Assembly: GCA_002840715.1 (NCBI GenBank)
Contig: PHBW01000002.1
Span: 62,001 to 126,000 of the forward strand
From: Chloroflexi bacterium HGW-Chloroflexi-4
GTDB taxonomy: Bacteria > Chloroflexota > Anaerolineae > Anaerolineales > Anaerolineaceae
Reading direction: 5' to 3'
Length of the DNA: 64,000 nt
A program made the translations under genes and the position numbers. This document shows, one piece after another, positions 35,850 through 45,824 of this stretch (its first letter is position 1; every line of letters begins with the position of its first letter). The notes beneath the pieces are model-generated. The model was given only the letters and a program-made list of their open reading frames with translations. It did not search any database and had not been told where the DNA came from.

Positions 35850-35879
35850 TTATGATAAATATGATATATAATGTCATAA
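35850..35879. promoter_or_regulatory. inverted repeat and promoter-like boxes upstream of the peroxiredoxin
   Basis: TTATGA (35850-35855) and TCATAA (35874-35879) form an inverted repeat with an 18-base spacer. A TATAAT box is at 35867-35872 and TTGACA is at 35831-35836, but their spacing (30) is too long for one promoter. The repeat could be an operator for a redox or metal regulator; this is weak evidence. Confidence 0.35.
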
Positions 35880-35895
35880 AAGACAAGGAGTCATT

Positions 35896-36642
35896 ATGAC
35901 AATTCAACTTGGCGCTCCGGCGCCTGATTTCACATTACCCAGCCAACTAGGCAAAAAAATCACCCTCAGCGACCTGCGCGGAAAGAACGTCGTGCTGGCC
36001 TTCTATCCGCTCGCCTGGACGCCTGTTTGCACTCTGCAGATTCCGCTTTATGAAGCCGAAATGGAAAAGTTCGTGGCGCTTGATACACAGATCCTCTCGA
36101 TCAGCGTGGATTCGGCAGACTGCCTGCGTGCATGGGCTGAAAGCCTTGGCGGCATTCATTACCCCATGCTCAGCGATTTTTGGCCGCATGGTGCGGTTGC
36201 TGAACTCTACGGTGTACTGCAAGCCGACGGACGCAGCGAACGCGCACTCTTTATTATCGATAAACAAGGAATTGTTCGTTATATAGACATCCATGACATT
36301 CACGATCAGCCTTCCAATGTAGTACTGCGGGAGGCGATCCGCCAGATTGATCCTGAAGTGCGTAATCGCCCTGAACTGCAGGACCCCAAACCTGCAGCAC
36401 TTCCTCACGGCGGCATCGTGATGTACTGCAACAGTTGGTGCCCTGATTGCAAACGCGCCCGCAAATGGCTGTCAGATAACCATCTTGCTTTTACAGAAGT
36501 GGATATCACCACTACCCCGGGTGCGGCGCAGCAGGTTGAAAAATGGGCCAACGGTAATCGAACCACCCCCACTTTTGACATTGACGGTACTATCGTGGTA
36601 GATTACGATCTTCCAAGATTGAAGGAAGTACTAAAAATTTAA
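35896..36642 (+). CDS. peroxiredoxin fused to a glutaredoxin-like domain
   Basis: 248 residues. The N-terminal domain (about 1-150) is AhpC/TSA type with the peroxidatic motif Pro38-x3-Thr42-x2-Cys45 in [10 protein letters not shown]. The C-terminal domain (about 172-248) is glutaredoxin-like with Cys182-Pro-Asp-Cys185, TTPTFDIDG and a typical end. The fusion should reduce peroxides with an in-built thiol donor. It is soluble and cytoplasmic, and ATG 35896 has AAGGAG eight bases upstream. A terminator follows at 36665-36699, so it is monocistronic. Confidence 0.85.
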   Translation: MTIQLGAPAPDFTLPSQLGKKITLSDLRGKNVVLAFYPLAWTPVCTLQIPLYEAEMEKFVALDTQILSISVDSADCLRAWAESLGGIHYPMLSDFWPHGAVAELYGVLQADGRSERALFIIDKQGIVRYIDIHDIHDQPSNVVLREAIRQIDPEVRNRPELQDPKPAALPHGGIVMYCNSWCPDCKRARKWLSDNHLAFTEVDITTTPGAAQQVEKWANGNRTTPTFDIDGTIVVDYDLPRLKEVLKI

Positions 36643-36664
36643 TATCAATAGATCCGAATCACAA

Positions 36665-36699
36665 GCCATCCCGAGAATAAAAAGGGATGGCGTTTTTTT
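36665..36699 (+). terminator. rho-independent terminator after the peroxiredoxin
   Basis: A stem GCCATCCC (36665-36672) / GGGATGGC (36684-36691) with an 11-base loop, followed by seven T residues. Confidence 0.85.
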
Positions 36700-36875
36700 A
36701 CGAGCAAATAATTACTATCAATAACCAAAAACATATTTTCCCGAAAATGATACAATAAATTATCCCATATATTATTGCGCACTTTATTAAGCTGCGCACT
36801 CAGATAATAGATCTGAGATTACTTACACAAACATAAATTCTTTTCATTGGATCTGCATAAACTTCAGGAGGAACA

Positions 36876-39290
36876 ATGTTTAGATACCGTTTAGTGGTAA
36901 TACTATTACTTGTTGGATTTGTGATAAATTCCTGTACACCTAAACCCCAATCTGATGAAACCAATAATGCCGGTACATTTTCTCTTGACAAAGAAAATGT
37001 TACTTTCAAGATAGATGATTTTAAATTAAACCTGACACTGTCAGAACCACTACCCGGAAAAACAGTAGAAGTTAAGCTTGAACCAGCTCAATTGGATCCC
37101 GCATCCAATGAAGAATACGATTACGTTTCAGATCGATATGTCTTAAGTAATTTTCCATATTCATGGCAAGGTTCTGCCGAATTCCGCATCAAACTGCCGC
37201 AGCAGGTACTCGATGAATTGGCAGCAAACCCAGATGAATACCAGGTCAACGCCTTTATTACAAACCTTTATGATCAACTACCTTACTCAGGAGGAGTATC
37301 AATTCCAGTAACAGTAGACAAGAGTAAAAAAGAGGCGGTAATATCTCTTGAAAGCCTACCCTCTGACGAACTTACTTCATTCCAACGAATGTCGGGCATG
37401 AAACAGGAAGGTTCATATGCCATAGAGGGTTTTACAATTCAAATACGTTCACAATGGGGACATTATCAATATGCAGAAAGCGATCATTTTACACTAAGGT
37501 TTACCGATGCCAAAGATACCTCGGTTGGTATTCTTGTATTAGCTGAATTTGAAAAAGTTTTTAATGAAATTAAGTCGCTGGGAATAAGCATGGGCAAATA
37601 TGAAAATGGGTCAAAAATTACCGTTTTCTTGGAATACTTGGTAGAAATGGATGGTACTTTCGGATGTCTCAATCTTGGTCATTATGTAACTTGCCCCTTC
37701 ATTAGCCTAAATTCCGTACCCTTTCCCAATAAACACGTTCTCACTGAAATCCCGCTTGAGTCTATTGCCTCGATTGCCCATGAGACCTTCCACCTTGTAC
37801 ATTTTATCGATCATAGCTCATATGGCCCAGAATGGGATTGGTTGGATGAAGCCACGGCCCCCTGGTTTGAGCGTTATTATCTTCAAAAGGTTTATGGCAT
37901 TAATGATTATATAAGCCAGAATACCATAAGCAATACAGAATTTTTCCAATATTCGCAATACTCACCTCCTTCAGGCGAAGCGAGAAGCACTGGTTATGGT
38001 GCTTCAGTTTTTATCACCTATTTGGTGGATAAATACGGAACCGGGATAATCAAAGATCTTTACACTTCAAATTCTGCTGATCAAATCAGTTTGCAAGAAT
38101 CTTTGGATAACGCCAATGCTTCAATTACCATTGAATGGCGGGAATTTTTAGAAACATTTATCACTTCCCCCAGCACATTTTATCCTGGTGAAAACAAATT
38201 AGATGAAAAACTAAGTCAAGCAGGTGCTGTCATTAACGCCGCAACTGTAGAAAATGGAACTGAGCTTACTTTTGAAAATTTAAAGCTAGCACCATTCGAG
38301 TTTTCAACTGAACCTGGTTTTTTTGATCTGGATGGAAACACCATTACACCTCTCAAAGTTACCATGACACGCACAATGTATGAAGTTCAGGCTAAGAATC
38401 TTCTAATTAAGTTCTCTGATAAAAATCCACTTAATGGGTCTGGAAGATTAATCATCTCATTTGAAGGTGGAGAGTTTAGCGGATTAATGGTGTTTGGTAT
38501 TCCAGTTGGAACAACCGAAGTCGTTGGCGGTGAAGTTCTGGCTGGTGCTTCAACCTTTCTTTCAACAGATAATCTGGGTGGTGGGAGTGAATTGGTGATC
38601 AGTGGTTTTGGCACAGATGAAAAAGCCCGGTTTGATCGTCTCCTGCTAATTCCTTTTTCATCTTTAGGCACACGCAGTGGCACCACAACCACACCCATTA
38701 CAATTAATCTGACTTTTGAAGCCATTCCGCCGCCAACCGAAATGACCAGTGACACTATGGAAATTAATCAGTTAATAGACCGGTCAGCGTGTGATCAAAA
38801 CCCTGAAGGTGCATTCTGCTGCACAGGTGCCATTGACCCATGTTATGTTCCAAGTGGAAGTGATATAACTGGAGGAATGGGAGAAGGAAATACACCAGAT
38901 GAATGCCCTCCCTGCCGCCAAATTCCGGATTGGTGTTGGTCTTGTAAGTCAGATGTCAATGATTTTCTGTATGAATTTAATCCTGATGAAGTTGTAATGA
39001 CAATCCATTTTGATGAGAATGGAAATCTCTCAGGGATCACCGATTTATATGGACCCCATATGCTTTTCGCCGGCAATTTAACTCCAGAGATACAATTTAA
39101 CCCAATTGATGGCAGCTTTACTATTACCTATCGCGGGTTGCATTACAACCAACCTCCACAACAGAAAGCCTATCTGATTTACAAAGGTGTCATCAACGGA
39201 GATACCGCACAAGGTTCATGGACACTGGGATATGATGGCGTTGGAGAGATTGCTAGTGCCAATTGGACAGCAGAATCTTCCATTCCATAA
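36876..39290 (+). CDS. large secreted lipoprotein with an HExxH metallopeptidase-like motif
   Basis: 804 residues. A hydrophobic signal and lipobox FVINSC (Cys20) suggest a lipid anchor. Residues 302-306 read HETFH inside SIASIAHETFHLVHFID, and Glu325 follows in WLDEATAPWFE, the HExxH plus downstream Glu pattern of gluzincin peptidases. An N-terminal domain precedes it; a beta-rich C-terminal region with a Cys-rich patch (EGAFCCTGAIDPCY, CPPCRQIPDWCWSC) follows. I do not recognise a named family. It probably acts outside the membrane on protein or peptides, but catalysis is inferred only from the motif. Its own promoter region and terminator make it a single unit. Confidence 0.6.
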   Translation: MFRYRLVVILLLVGFVINSCTPKPQSDETNNAGTFSLDKENVTFKIDDFKLNLTLSEPLPGKTVEVKLEPAQLDPASNEEYDYVSDRYVLSNFPYSWQGSAEFRIKLPQQVLDELAANPDEYQVNAFITNLYDQLPYSGGVSIPVTVDKSKKEAVISLESLPSDELTSFQRMSGMKQEGSYAIEGFTIQIRSQWGHYQYAESDHFTLRFTDAKDTSVGILVLAEFEKVFNEIKSLGISMGKYENGSKITVFLEYLVEMDGTFGCLNLGHYVTCPFISLNSVPFPNKHVLTEIPLESIASIAHETFHLVHFIDHSSYGPEWDWLDEATAPWFERYYLQKVYGINDYISQNTISNTEFFQYSQYSPPSGEARSTGYGASVFITYLVDKYGTGIIKDLYTSNSADQISLQESLDNANASITIEWREFLETFITSPSTFYPGENKLDEKLSQAGAVINAATVENGTELTFENLKLAPFEFSTEPGFFDLDGNTITPLKVTMTRTMYEVQAKNLLIKFSDKNPLNGSGRLIISFEGGEFSGLMVFGIPVGTTEVVGGEVLAGASTFLSTDNLGGGSELVISGFGTDEKARFDRLLLIPFSSLGTRSGTTTTPITINLTFEAIPPPTEMTSDTMEINQLIDRSACDQNPEGAFCCTGAIDPCYVPSGSDITGGMGEGNTPDECPPCRQIPDWCWSCKSDVNDFLYEFNPDEVVMTIHFDENGNLSGITDLYGPHMLFAGNLTPEIQFNPIDGSFTITYRGLHYNQPPQQKAYLIYKGVINGDTAQGSWTLGYDGVGEIASANWTAESSIP

Positions 39291-39300
39291 TTATAAATAC

Positions 39301-39338
39301 AGATCCTCTTCAAGGAACTTATTCCTTGAAGAGGATCT
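39301..39338. terminator. bidirectional terminator between convergent genes
   Basis: A perfect 16-bp stem, 39301-39316 with 39323-39338 (core GATCCTCTTCAAGG / CCTTGAAGAGGATC), and a 6-base loop. It lies 10 bases after the lipoprotein stop and 42 bases from the cupin stop on the other strand, so it can serve both. T tracts are weak. Confidence 0.75.
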
Positions 39339-39380
39339 TATAAATTAATAGTAATGTATCTTTGAGTTTAATGTTTAGAC

Positions 39381-39815
39381 TTACTCCCACTCACCGGGCT
39401 GTTCGCGGATCGCAGTGCTGATCAGCAACTTTTTCTGGTCGTCATCCAGCGCGCAGTAATCTGTATTTGCAAGGCCTGTGTTGCGGTTTTCGACCAGCAG
39501 AATCGTGGCATCGTGGCTGAGCACAGCACAATGCCAGGCATTTTGACGTACGTTGTAAAGTTTGCTGGGTTCCATCACGATCGGCACCAGCTCTTCAAGT
39601 GACTCATCTCCAGTGCCCATATAGAGGATGGCTTTACCAGCCAGCAGCACAAAGACCTCATCCGTTTCAACGTGTCGTTCAACCCGATTGATGTTGCGAG
39701 GAATCAACTCATCAATATAGCGCAGAAAGGCCACGCGCCAGGTGCCAAAATCGATCAGCGGAAGATAGCCGATGCCGTCAAATTCCTTGATTTCCAACAA
39801 ACTTTCATCCATCAT
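39381..39815 (-). CDS. cupin-domain protein
   Basis: 144 residues. A small beta-barrel is suggested by RHVETDEVFVLLAGKAILYMG and SKLYNVRQNAWHCAVLSHDATILLVEN, which include the cupin-style His/Glu metal-ligand positions (RHVETDE, later WHC). The family binds metals or sugars. It is last in a minus-strand unit behind two GH94-type genes (13-base gap), so a role with sugar phosphates or oligosaccharides is plausible but unproven. Confidence 0.7.
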   Translation of the reverse strand: MMDESLLEIKEFDGIGYLPLIDFGTWRVAFLRYIDELIPRNINRVERHVETDEVFVLLAGKAILYMGTGDESLEELVPIVMEPSKLYNVRQNAWHCAVLSHDATILLVENRNTGLANTDYCALDDDQKKLLISTAIREQPGEWE

Positions 39816-39828
39816 ATAATTTCCTCTT

Positions 39829-42525
39829 TCAGTCTTCCAGGTAAATTACGATTTTGGTTTTTTCAGGCCAGGCTGCTATTTCATCACGTTTAAAAACAAC
39901 TTCTGCCGCTGCCGCTTCATGTGCTTTGCCGTTGACTTCAACCTTTGTGATGCGAGTGGACTTGCCCATCAGTTTTCGGCGATACTCAATCTCTAGCCCC
40001 TTACCTGCAAAGGTAAAGCTCACGCTGCAATGCTCAGACTGTGAAGCTGCAAAACGCGGCGCAAGCACCAGATCACCCAAACGTCCTTTTACACCATAGA
40101 CTTCGGTCAGCAGTGTCAACAGAAACCACGAGGCCGACCCGGTCAGGTAGGGATACATACCGCGTCCGCGGCTGTTGAAATACTCAGGCAGACCAGGGTA
40201 CATGTGGCTTTTGTTGAAATCGGTGCTCTGGCGGTACATGCCATTCAACACTTTCCAGCCTTCTTCCACTTTGCCGCGTTTGTATAAGGCGTTGCCAAAC
40301 ATGACTGCCATATGGCTGAACATGGCGCCGTTTTCTTTGTGTCCAAAAGCGAATCCAAAAGCTCGACCCAGATGTTCCACCCCTTCGCCAAAGTAGCTGT
40401 TCAATTTATAACCACCGACGGTTTCTTCGTAGAGATAGCGATCCGCAGCTTGAACGATCTTTTCTACCTGGTCTTCATTGGCAATGCCGCTCATCAGGGT
40501 AAAGACCTGACCAGTCAGGGTCATGCGCACCCCGTTGGGATGGTCGCCATCCACACGATTTCCTTGATTGTCATAATATCCATTGAACCAGGCGTGACCT
40601 TCCTTGTTGTTGACCCATTCCTGCTTGCGGATATGGGCGGTCAGCCAATCTGCCTTGCCCTGTAAATCCCAGGCGAGATCAGCGCATTTTGCCAATACTT
40701 TGATGCCGCTGAGTTCACCCTCAACTGTTGTGAAATAATCTTCAAGCCGTTGATGCTTGGCCTCAATCGATTCATATTCCGAAACTTGAGCGTTGAGCAG
40801 CACGACCAGCTCGTTGGCCAGTTCAACTTCTGTCACCCCTCTGGCTTGCAATGCAAGACAGAGTCTGGCAAGTGCTGAAAGGTTAGCGGCATAAAGTGCC
40901 GAAAAAGCCACACTCTCGCCTTTCTCGGCTGCCATATCCAGAGCATCGTTCCAGTCTGCCCCCTCAAGGCGGATGAGATTATGATCACCCACATTGTAGA
41001 AAACAGACAGGTGCTGCACAAGCATATGTTCGAGCAAACTTCCCTGCACTACCTTGCCGGTTTTGGTTTTCAATTGGGTATCGCTGCCGGGTTTCCAACT
41101 GATGTTGGTCTTTTTAGTGCGGTGACTGAGATGGTCGGCAAAATAGGTTTGATTGCGCAGCAAGAAATTCAGATCGCCGCTCAAGTCAATGTACTGCTGA
41201 ACGGTTAGCAGTGGCCAGGCGCCGTGATCCATCCACACACGTGGAATGTTGTTGCGGTCTGCCTTGAATTCGCCCGGTTTGCTGCCGATGATGGTGGCGT
41301 TTGAGCCGTCCATGCGCACACCGGCAAAACTGTCATGCAGCAGGCCAGCCACATCTTCGGGCTCAGTGAGCAGCAGCGCCAGGGCGTCCTGCCAGAGGTC
41401 GCGCCATCCGCGGCCGCCTCGGCCGTAATCGTGATAGGGCAGGAATGAGTTCCCCATCCAGCGGCGTAGGATGGGTTGGATGCCCACCCATTTCAGCCAG
41501 CCGTCGAACTCATCATCTCCGGTTTTGAAAATGAGCAAATCAGATTTAGCCTTCCAAAAAGCACGTGCCTCTGCCAAATGTTTTTCAAATTGGGCAGCCG
41601 TGCCATATTGACTCATTAAAGAATCCAAATTCTGATCATCGTTGAGAATGGAAAGAAGAATTACATACGTCATCGAAGCGCCAGGCTGCAGGGTTTGAGA
41701 GCCAAAGCGCAACCCGCCGAGGCTTTCGTAACCATCCGGGCCTTTGCCAGCACCCTGTGCAGCAGGCAGATTATTGACCACGGCTTGAGGCCAATCGAGT
41801 GTGCCCCCTTCACCGATAAAATCTTCCACGGAGGGGAAGAAACCGGTCGGGGCGCTGCCATCACCTTGGGCACCCAAAACCGCATAACGCAGGGTGTTGT
41901 GGGTATGACCGCGTTCATCAAAAGAGAGCGTGGGCTGCACCACCACCCCGTGTTTGACACAGAGGGTGCGGTGAAGCAGCGAGGTGACATGGCGGTGATC
42001 TCTCAAATTATCTGCAGACCGTCCAAAGATGGGTATGGCTGCGGTCGGGACGACTTCAATAGACTTGCTGCCAGTATTGGTCAAGACCACGCGCATCAGT
42101 TCAACACGGTCTGAGGTCATGGGCACAAAACTGGTCACTTCGGCTCGCAAGCCGGATGAATGCGTGCGAGTTACAGTCTGCCAGAGCAGCCCGGCTTTGA
42201 GCTGAGCCTTTTCGGCATCCTCTCCAAAATGTTTGGCGTTTTGCTGTGCGCTGCCTCCGGTGGCAGACCATGCCTGGCCATCCACCAGCACCCAAAAATT
42301 GCGGTTTGAGCGGCTGTTGTGCAAATCTTCAACTGAAGTGGGTAAGAGCAAAAACGAATTCTGATCCACTTTGGCATCGCCGTTGAAGGTTGGGGTCACA
42401 CTTGAGATCATGCCCGCCTGATTTACCAGCGGCAAATAGAGATAGCTGCCGCTTTCAGCGTCAGCCTGTTCAAAAGTGCCATGCTCGTCTATAAACTTCC
42501 ATTGCCTTGGATCAGATGCTTTCAT
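39829..42525 (-). CDS. GH94 family phosphorylase-like protein (cellobiose/beta-glucan phosphorylase type)
   Basis: 898 residues with no signal peptide. The fold landmarks of GH94 are present: YHDYGRGGRGWRDLWQDALALLL, the general-acid region EGADWNDALDMA, HPNGVRMTLTGQVFTLMSG and GSASWFLLTLLTEVYGV at the C-terminal barrel end. GH94 enzymes split beta-glucosides with phosphate to glucose-1-phosphate; the exact substrate cannot be read. It starts 36 bases after another GH94-type gene on the same strand. The tandem arrangement suggests consecutive steps on a beta-glucan or oligosaccharide. Confidence 0.82.
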   Translation of the reverse strand: MKASDPRQWKFIDEHGTFEQADAESGSYLYLPLVNQAGMISSVTPTFNGDAKVDQNSFLLLPTSVEDLHNSRSNRNFWVLVDGQAWSATGGSAQQNAKHFGEDAEKAQLKAGLLWQTVTRTHSSGLRAEVTSFVPMTSDRVELMRVVLTNTGSKSIEVVPTAAIPIFGRSADNLRDHRHVTSLLHRTLCVKHGVVVQPTLSFDERGHTHNTLRYAVLGAQGDGSAPTGFFPSVEDFIGEGGTLDWPQAVVNNLPAAQGAGKGPDGYESLGGLRFGSQTLQPGASMTYVILLSILNDDQNLDSLMSQYGTAAQFEKHLAEARAFWKAKSDLLIFKTGDDEFDGWLKWVGIQPILRRWMGNSFLPYHDYGRGGRGWRDLWQDALALLLTEPEDVAGLLHDSFAGVRMDGSNATIIGSKPGEFKADRNNIPRVWMDHGAWPLLTVQQYIDLSGDLNFLLRNQTYFADHLSHRTKKTNISWKPGSDTQLKTKTGKVVQGSLLEHMLVQHLSVFYNVGDHNLIRLEGADWNDALDMAAEKGESVAFSALYAANLSALARLCLALQARGVTEVELANELVVLLNAQVSEYESIEAKHQRLEDYFTTVEGELSGIKVLAKCADLAWDLQGKADWLTAHIRKQEWVNNKEGHAWFNGYYDNQGNRVDGDHPNGVRMTLTGQVFTLMSGIANEDQVEKIVQAADRYLYEETVGGYKLNSYFGEGVEHLGRAFGFAFGHKENGAMFSHMAVMFGNALYKRGKVEEGWKVLNGMYRQSTDFNKSHMYPGLPEYFNSRGRGMYPYLTGSASWFLLTLLTEVYGVKGRLGDLVLAPRFAASQSEHCSVSFTFAGKGLEIEYRRKLMGKSTRITKVEVNGKAHEAAAAEVVFKRDEIAAWPEKTKIVIYLED

Positions 42526-42561
42526 ACAACCTCACAAGCCGTAATATCGTAATACTTTTCA

Positions 42562-45500
42562 CTATTTATAATATACATCCATGGCCCCGATTTTACCTTC
42601 ACGCGCCATCCCGGCATAGGGCGAAGCAATTTTATTTCCTTCAATACTGACTTCTTCACCTACCAGAGTTCGGAAGACGATTCTTGCAGGCTTGATATTG
42701 AAGGTATCCACCTTTGATGGGTTGTGCAGGGTCACATCGCAAGACCCCAGTAACTTGTATTTAAAAGTCCCATCTTCCTTAAACAGCCAGCCTGGCAGTA
42801 AAGACTGCATGGTAAGCGTAAGCTCGCCACCTTCAAGATTGAATGGCATAAAGCCGGCGGTCATGATCACCCACATGTTCAAAAACTCGGCCGTTGATCC
42901 GCTTAACCTGGCCACGAAACCGTTGCCATGCAAGCTGGGATCGGGATGCGCGCTTGAGGCGATAAATGAAGAATTTTCCAGCGGGCTGCGTCCGTAGACA
43001 GCGGGATCCATAAAAGCAGGAACGTGAAGTTCAAACTCATGATAAAACGCTTCAAACATACCCTTGCGCAGCAATTCAAGCATCAGTTTGAAAGCCATGT
43101 GCATCCAGATGGATTCGTTTTCGAGCCAGCCAGGGGTAAAGGCACGCGCACGTCCGATCATGTGCGGCTGACTTTCAAGACTGGCATTCAAACGGAACAT
43201 GTTCAACTTCTGATCATAGAGCACGCTCTTCCGCAGTCCCTGATATAGTTTTTCCGCGCCAGTTGCATCCAATGTCCGCAGGCGGCGCACCGGCCCCTCA
43301 AGGAAGGTCGGCAGCGGCTTCGCCTGAAATTCGGTGACGTGGATAATCGGCCTGCCCAAATCATCGAATTGGCCTGTCTTTTCATATCCGGTCGGATGAT
43401 GCACAAAATAGGTGGCTGGCAATTCACCTGCCGCAACCTCGGAGCGTTTCAATCCGTCTTGCAGATAAGCTTGCATGGATTTTAGAGTACCCATTAATTC
43501 AACTTTGATACAAGCACCGTCAAATCCATGACGGGTGAGGTCACGATACTGCTCCAAAGCAGTTGAAAGTTCATCCCATACTTTAAAAGGCGTTTGTTTG
43601 ACGGTTAAAACACGGTCGATGCAGCTAATCAGTTTTGTGATTTCAATCGGCAGTTTTACTTTTCGCTTGGTTTCAGCCAACACATCAATCAGATAATTGA
43701 TCAGGCGCAAAAGTTCGTAACTGTCAGGCATGGAGGACCCAAACAAAGCAGGCATACCGTTGAGGGCATCATACCAACCTGGTTTGCCGCCTTCCATTTG
43801 CACGCCATAGCCTGAGGGGTCAAGCGCCGCAAATTTGAGCAGCGCCAAAAGTGATAATTTTGACACCAGTGGAACTTTGAAAACATCCCCCTTGCCATAC
43901 GCTGCGCGGCTCCAATGGCCGTCCGCTTTGCGGGCAGCCAGCATGGCAGCTTTCTCCTCGTCCTTATAGACCACATTAAACTGGCGCGGCTCTTCGCCAT
44001 CCAACACGTAGCGTTTGCTGCGCGGATTGATGCAGGTAGCATTGTCAAAAAAGGCTAAAGGTTCTGAATCAAAAAGCAGGTATTCTTTTTGCTCAGGATA
44101 AATATTTAAATAAGACTCCACCAGATCGAGGTTATAGCTCCAGTGGTCGGACCAATACCCTTCGCCGTGCACCGCCTGGATGTGCTGCTCTGCGCTGGCA
44201 AACACAATTTCAAGAAAATCATCCGGTGAAATGGATAGCTCGGAATGCAAAGCGGCAGTCATCAACTGACCAGGGGTGAAATGTCCGCTCAACACTTTTT
44301 GTAATTCTTCCGGCTTACCTGCCAATTTTAACAGTGCAGGTAAAGCATCAGTGGGCAGCGTGAAATTTGACCCTTGGATGGTGAGCGGGTTGTAGCCGTC
44401 GCTCTGGATCAAGCTCATGAATAGGCGGATGTTAAAATCGCCTGATTTTGGAAAGAAATAGGTATCGCTGCGGCGGTTCTGATTAATATCCCTATAGCTG
44501 CCGTTGCCCTGACTGTAAAGTTCGGGCGCAACCACAAAGAAGTTATAGTCGCGTTCCAGGTCGCCGTGCCGGCGTGAGAAAATGTGATAAGTATGCTTGC
44601 CGCCGAGTAACAGTGACATACCTCCGCGCATGACATTATCCAGCCAGGTCTGACGGCAATAGTCATCAAAAATGGCTGAAGAAGACTCGGTGTGAATGGG
44701 AGTGGTCAATTCACTTGCCAGTTGGCGTTCTTCATCAACCTTATCAGCCATGAAATCCGGTTTTTGCAGGCGTGAGACCTCTGATTGAATAACTTCCAAT
44801 TGCGGAGCGTGCCCATAGAAACTGTTAATGGTTTCAGATTTGCCCTCTAACAGTTCAAGTTCCGCTCCAAACATGGCGCATGGGGTGCGCCCCTGAGTGA
44901 CCTGAACTTCATTGAGTATCGACTTTAAACCGTTTTCTGCCAGCTTCTTCGGAAAATTGAAGGCGGTATCCAAGCCAAACACGGTTTGTGGATCAACAAG
45001 AGCAGACAGTTGTTTTCCTTCGTGAAAAGCCAGGGCAAAATTGCCTGCCTTGATCTCTTCCACGTGTAGTTTGTCATCCGCGCTGGCTTTAATTCGAAAG
45101 AACGGCAGCCCTTTAGTATGGTTGACAACTTCAATCCAAGCTTCGATGGTTCTACCCATGTTTTTGAAAGTTTGATCATCAATCCCAAACGGACAAATCA
45201 CAGGCAGTCCATCCAATATTTCAAGTCTTAGCGAACCCTTGCCGAGGTTGGTGATTGTTACTCTGCGTGCAAGCGCTGCAAAGGGTTCATTGGGTACAAG
45301 AAAATACAAAACATTGATTTTGAACCCGAGTTTTTCGTTGATCTCTTCAATCTCGAGGTCATTCAATCCTGTGGTCATACTGCGTCTGACTTGTTCACTC
45401 TCCCCGGCTCCAAAGGGTTCATAGTGCCAAACCTGGCCGCCGTGCGTTCCCATTAGAAATGTACGAAACCCCAGCTGGGCAGCCACTTGATAAGCCCGTT

Positions 45501-45699
45501 GGGCGCATTGATACTCCATTAATGGATGATCTTTGCTTTCCACGCCAAACCCGGCGATTCCCTGTCCGCGGTTGACATAAAAAACCCACATGGGAATGCC
45601 CATCAACCCGGCAATACCCGGTAGAAAACTGGAAAACACTTTTTGTTCCTGAAAATCTTGTAGCACAAAACGACCAGAAGATGAATTCAAATCAGCCAT
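42562..45699 (-). CDS. large GH94-like protein resembling 1,2-beta-oligoglucan phosphorylase
   Basis: 1045 residues, the size of beta-1,2-oligoglucan phosphorylases and longer than cellobiose phosphorylase. The N-terminal beta-sandwich is seen (FVLQDFQEQKVFSSFLPG, HVEEIKAGNF). The helical domain has an active-site-like GKPGWYDALNGMPALFGSS with the acidic residue in WYDA, and later sugar-site residues (FVHHPTGYEKTG). I call it GH94-like; assignment to the SOGP subgroup rests on length and that motif. It begins the two-gene GH94 unit and has no signal peptide. Confidence 0.65.
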   Translation of the reverse strand: MADLNSSSGRFVLQDFQEQKVFSSFLPGIAGLMGIPMWVFYVNRGQGIAGFGVESKDHPLMEYQCAQRAYQVAAQLGFRTFLMGTHGGQVWHYEPFGAGESEQVRRSMTTGLNDLEIEEINEKLGFKINVLYFLVPNEPFAALARRVTITNLGKGSLRLEILDGLPVICPFGIDDQTFKNMGRTIEAWIEVVNHTKGLPFFRIKASADDKLHVEEIKAGNFALAFHEGKQLSALVDPQTVFGLDTAFNFPKKLAENGLKSILNEVQVTQGRTPCAMFGAELELLEGKSETINSFYGHAPQLEVIQSEVSRLQKPDFMADKVDEERQLASELTTPIHTESSSAIFDDYCRQTWLDNVMRGGMSLLLGGKHTYHIFSRRHGDLERDYNFFVVAPELYSQGNGSYRDINQNRRSDTYFFPKSGDFNIRLFMSLIQSDGYNPLTIQGSNFTLPTDALPALLKLAGKPEELQKVLSGHFTPGQLMTAALHSELSISPDDFLEIVFASAEQHIQAVHGEGYWSDHWSYNLDLVESYLNIYPEQKEYLLFDSEPLAFFDNATCINPRSKRYVLDGEEPRQFNVVYKDEEKAAMLAARKADGHWSRAAYGKGDVFKVPLVSKLSLLALLKFAALDPSGYGVQMEGGKPGWYDALNGMPALFGSSMPDSYELLRLINYLIDVLAETKRKVKLPIEITKLISCIDRVLTVKQTPFKVWDELSTALEQYRDLTRHGFDGACIKVELMGTLKSMQAYLQDGLKRSEVAAGELPATYFVHHPTGYEKTGQFDDLGRPIIHVTEFQAKPLPTFLEGPVRRLRTLDATGAEKLYQGLRKSVLYDQKLNMFRLNASLESQPHMIGRARAFTPGWLENESIWMHMAFKLMLELLRKGMFEAFYHEFELHVPAFMDPAVYGRSPLENSSFIASSAHPDPSLHGNGFVARLSGSTAEFLNMWVIMTAGFMPFNLEGGELTLTMQSLLPGWLFKEDGTFKYKLLGSCDVTLHNPSKVDTFNIKPARIVFRTLVGEEVSIEGNKIASPYAGMAREGKIGAMDVYYK

Positions 45700-45755
45700 A
45701 TTTTTCCTTTTCAGAAAAATGATAAGGATTGTATATCTTTAACTAAATGGAGTGA

Positions 45756-45805
45756 AAAATCTTCACCCTGCGATCTCTTTTTTTTATGAAAGTTGCAGGG
45801 TGAAG
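45756..45805 (-). terminator. terminator after the BcsB-like gene
   Basis: An 11-bp perfect stem CTTCACCCTGC (45761-45771) / GCAGGGTGAAG (45795-45805) with a 23-base loop. On the minus strand it is followed by ATTTTTCA and lies about 20 bases past the BcsB-like stop. Confidence 0.6.
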
Positions 45806-45824
45806 GTCCATGATCACTTTTTTG

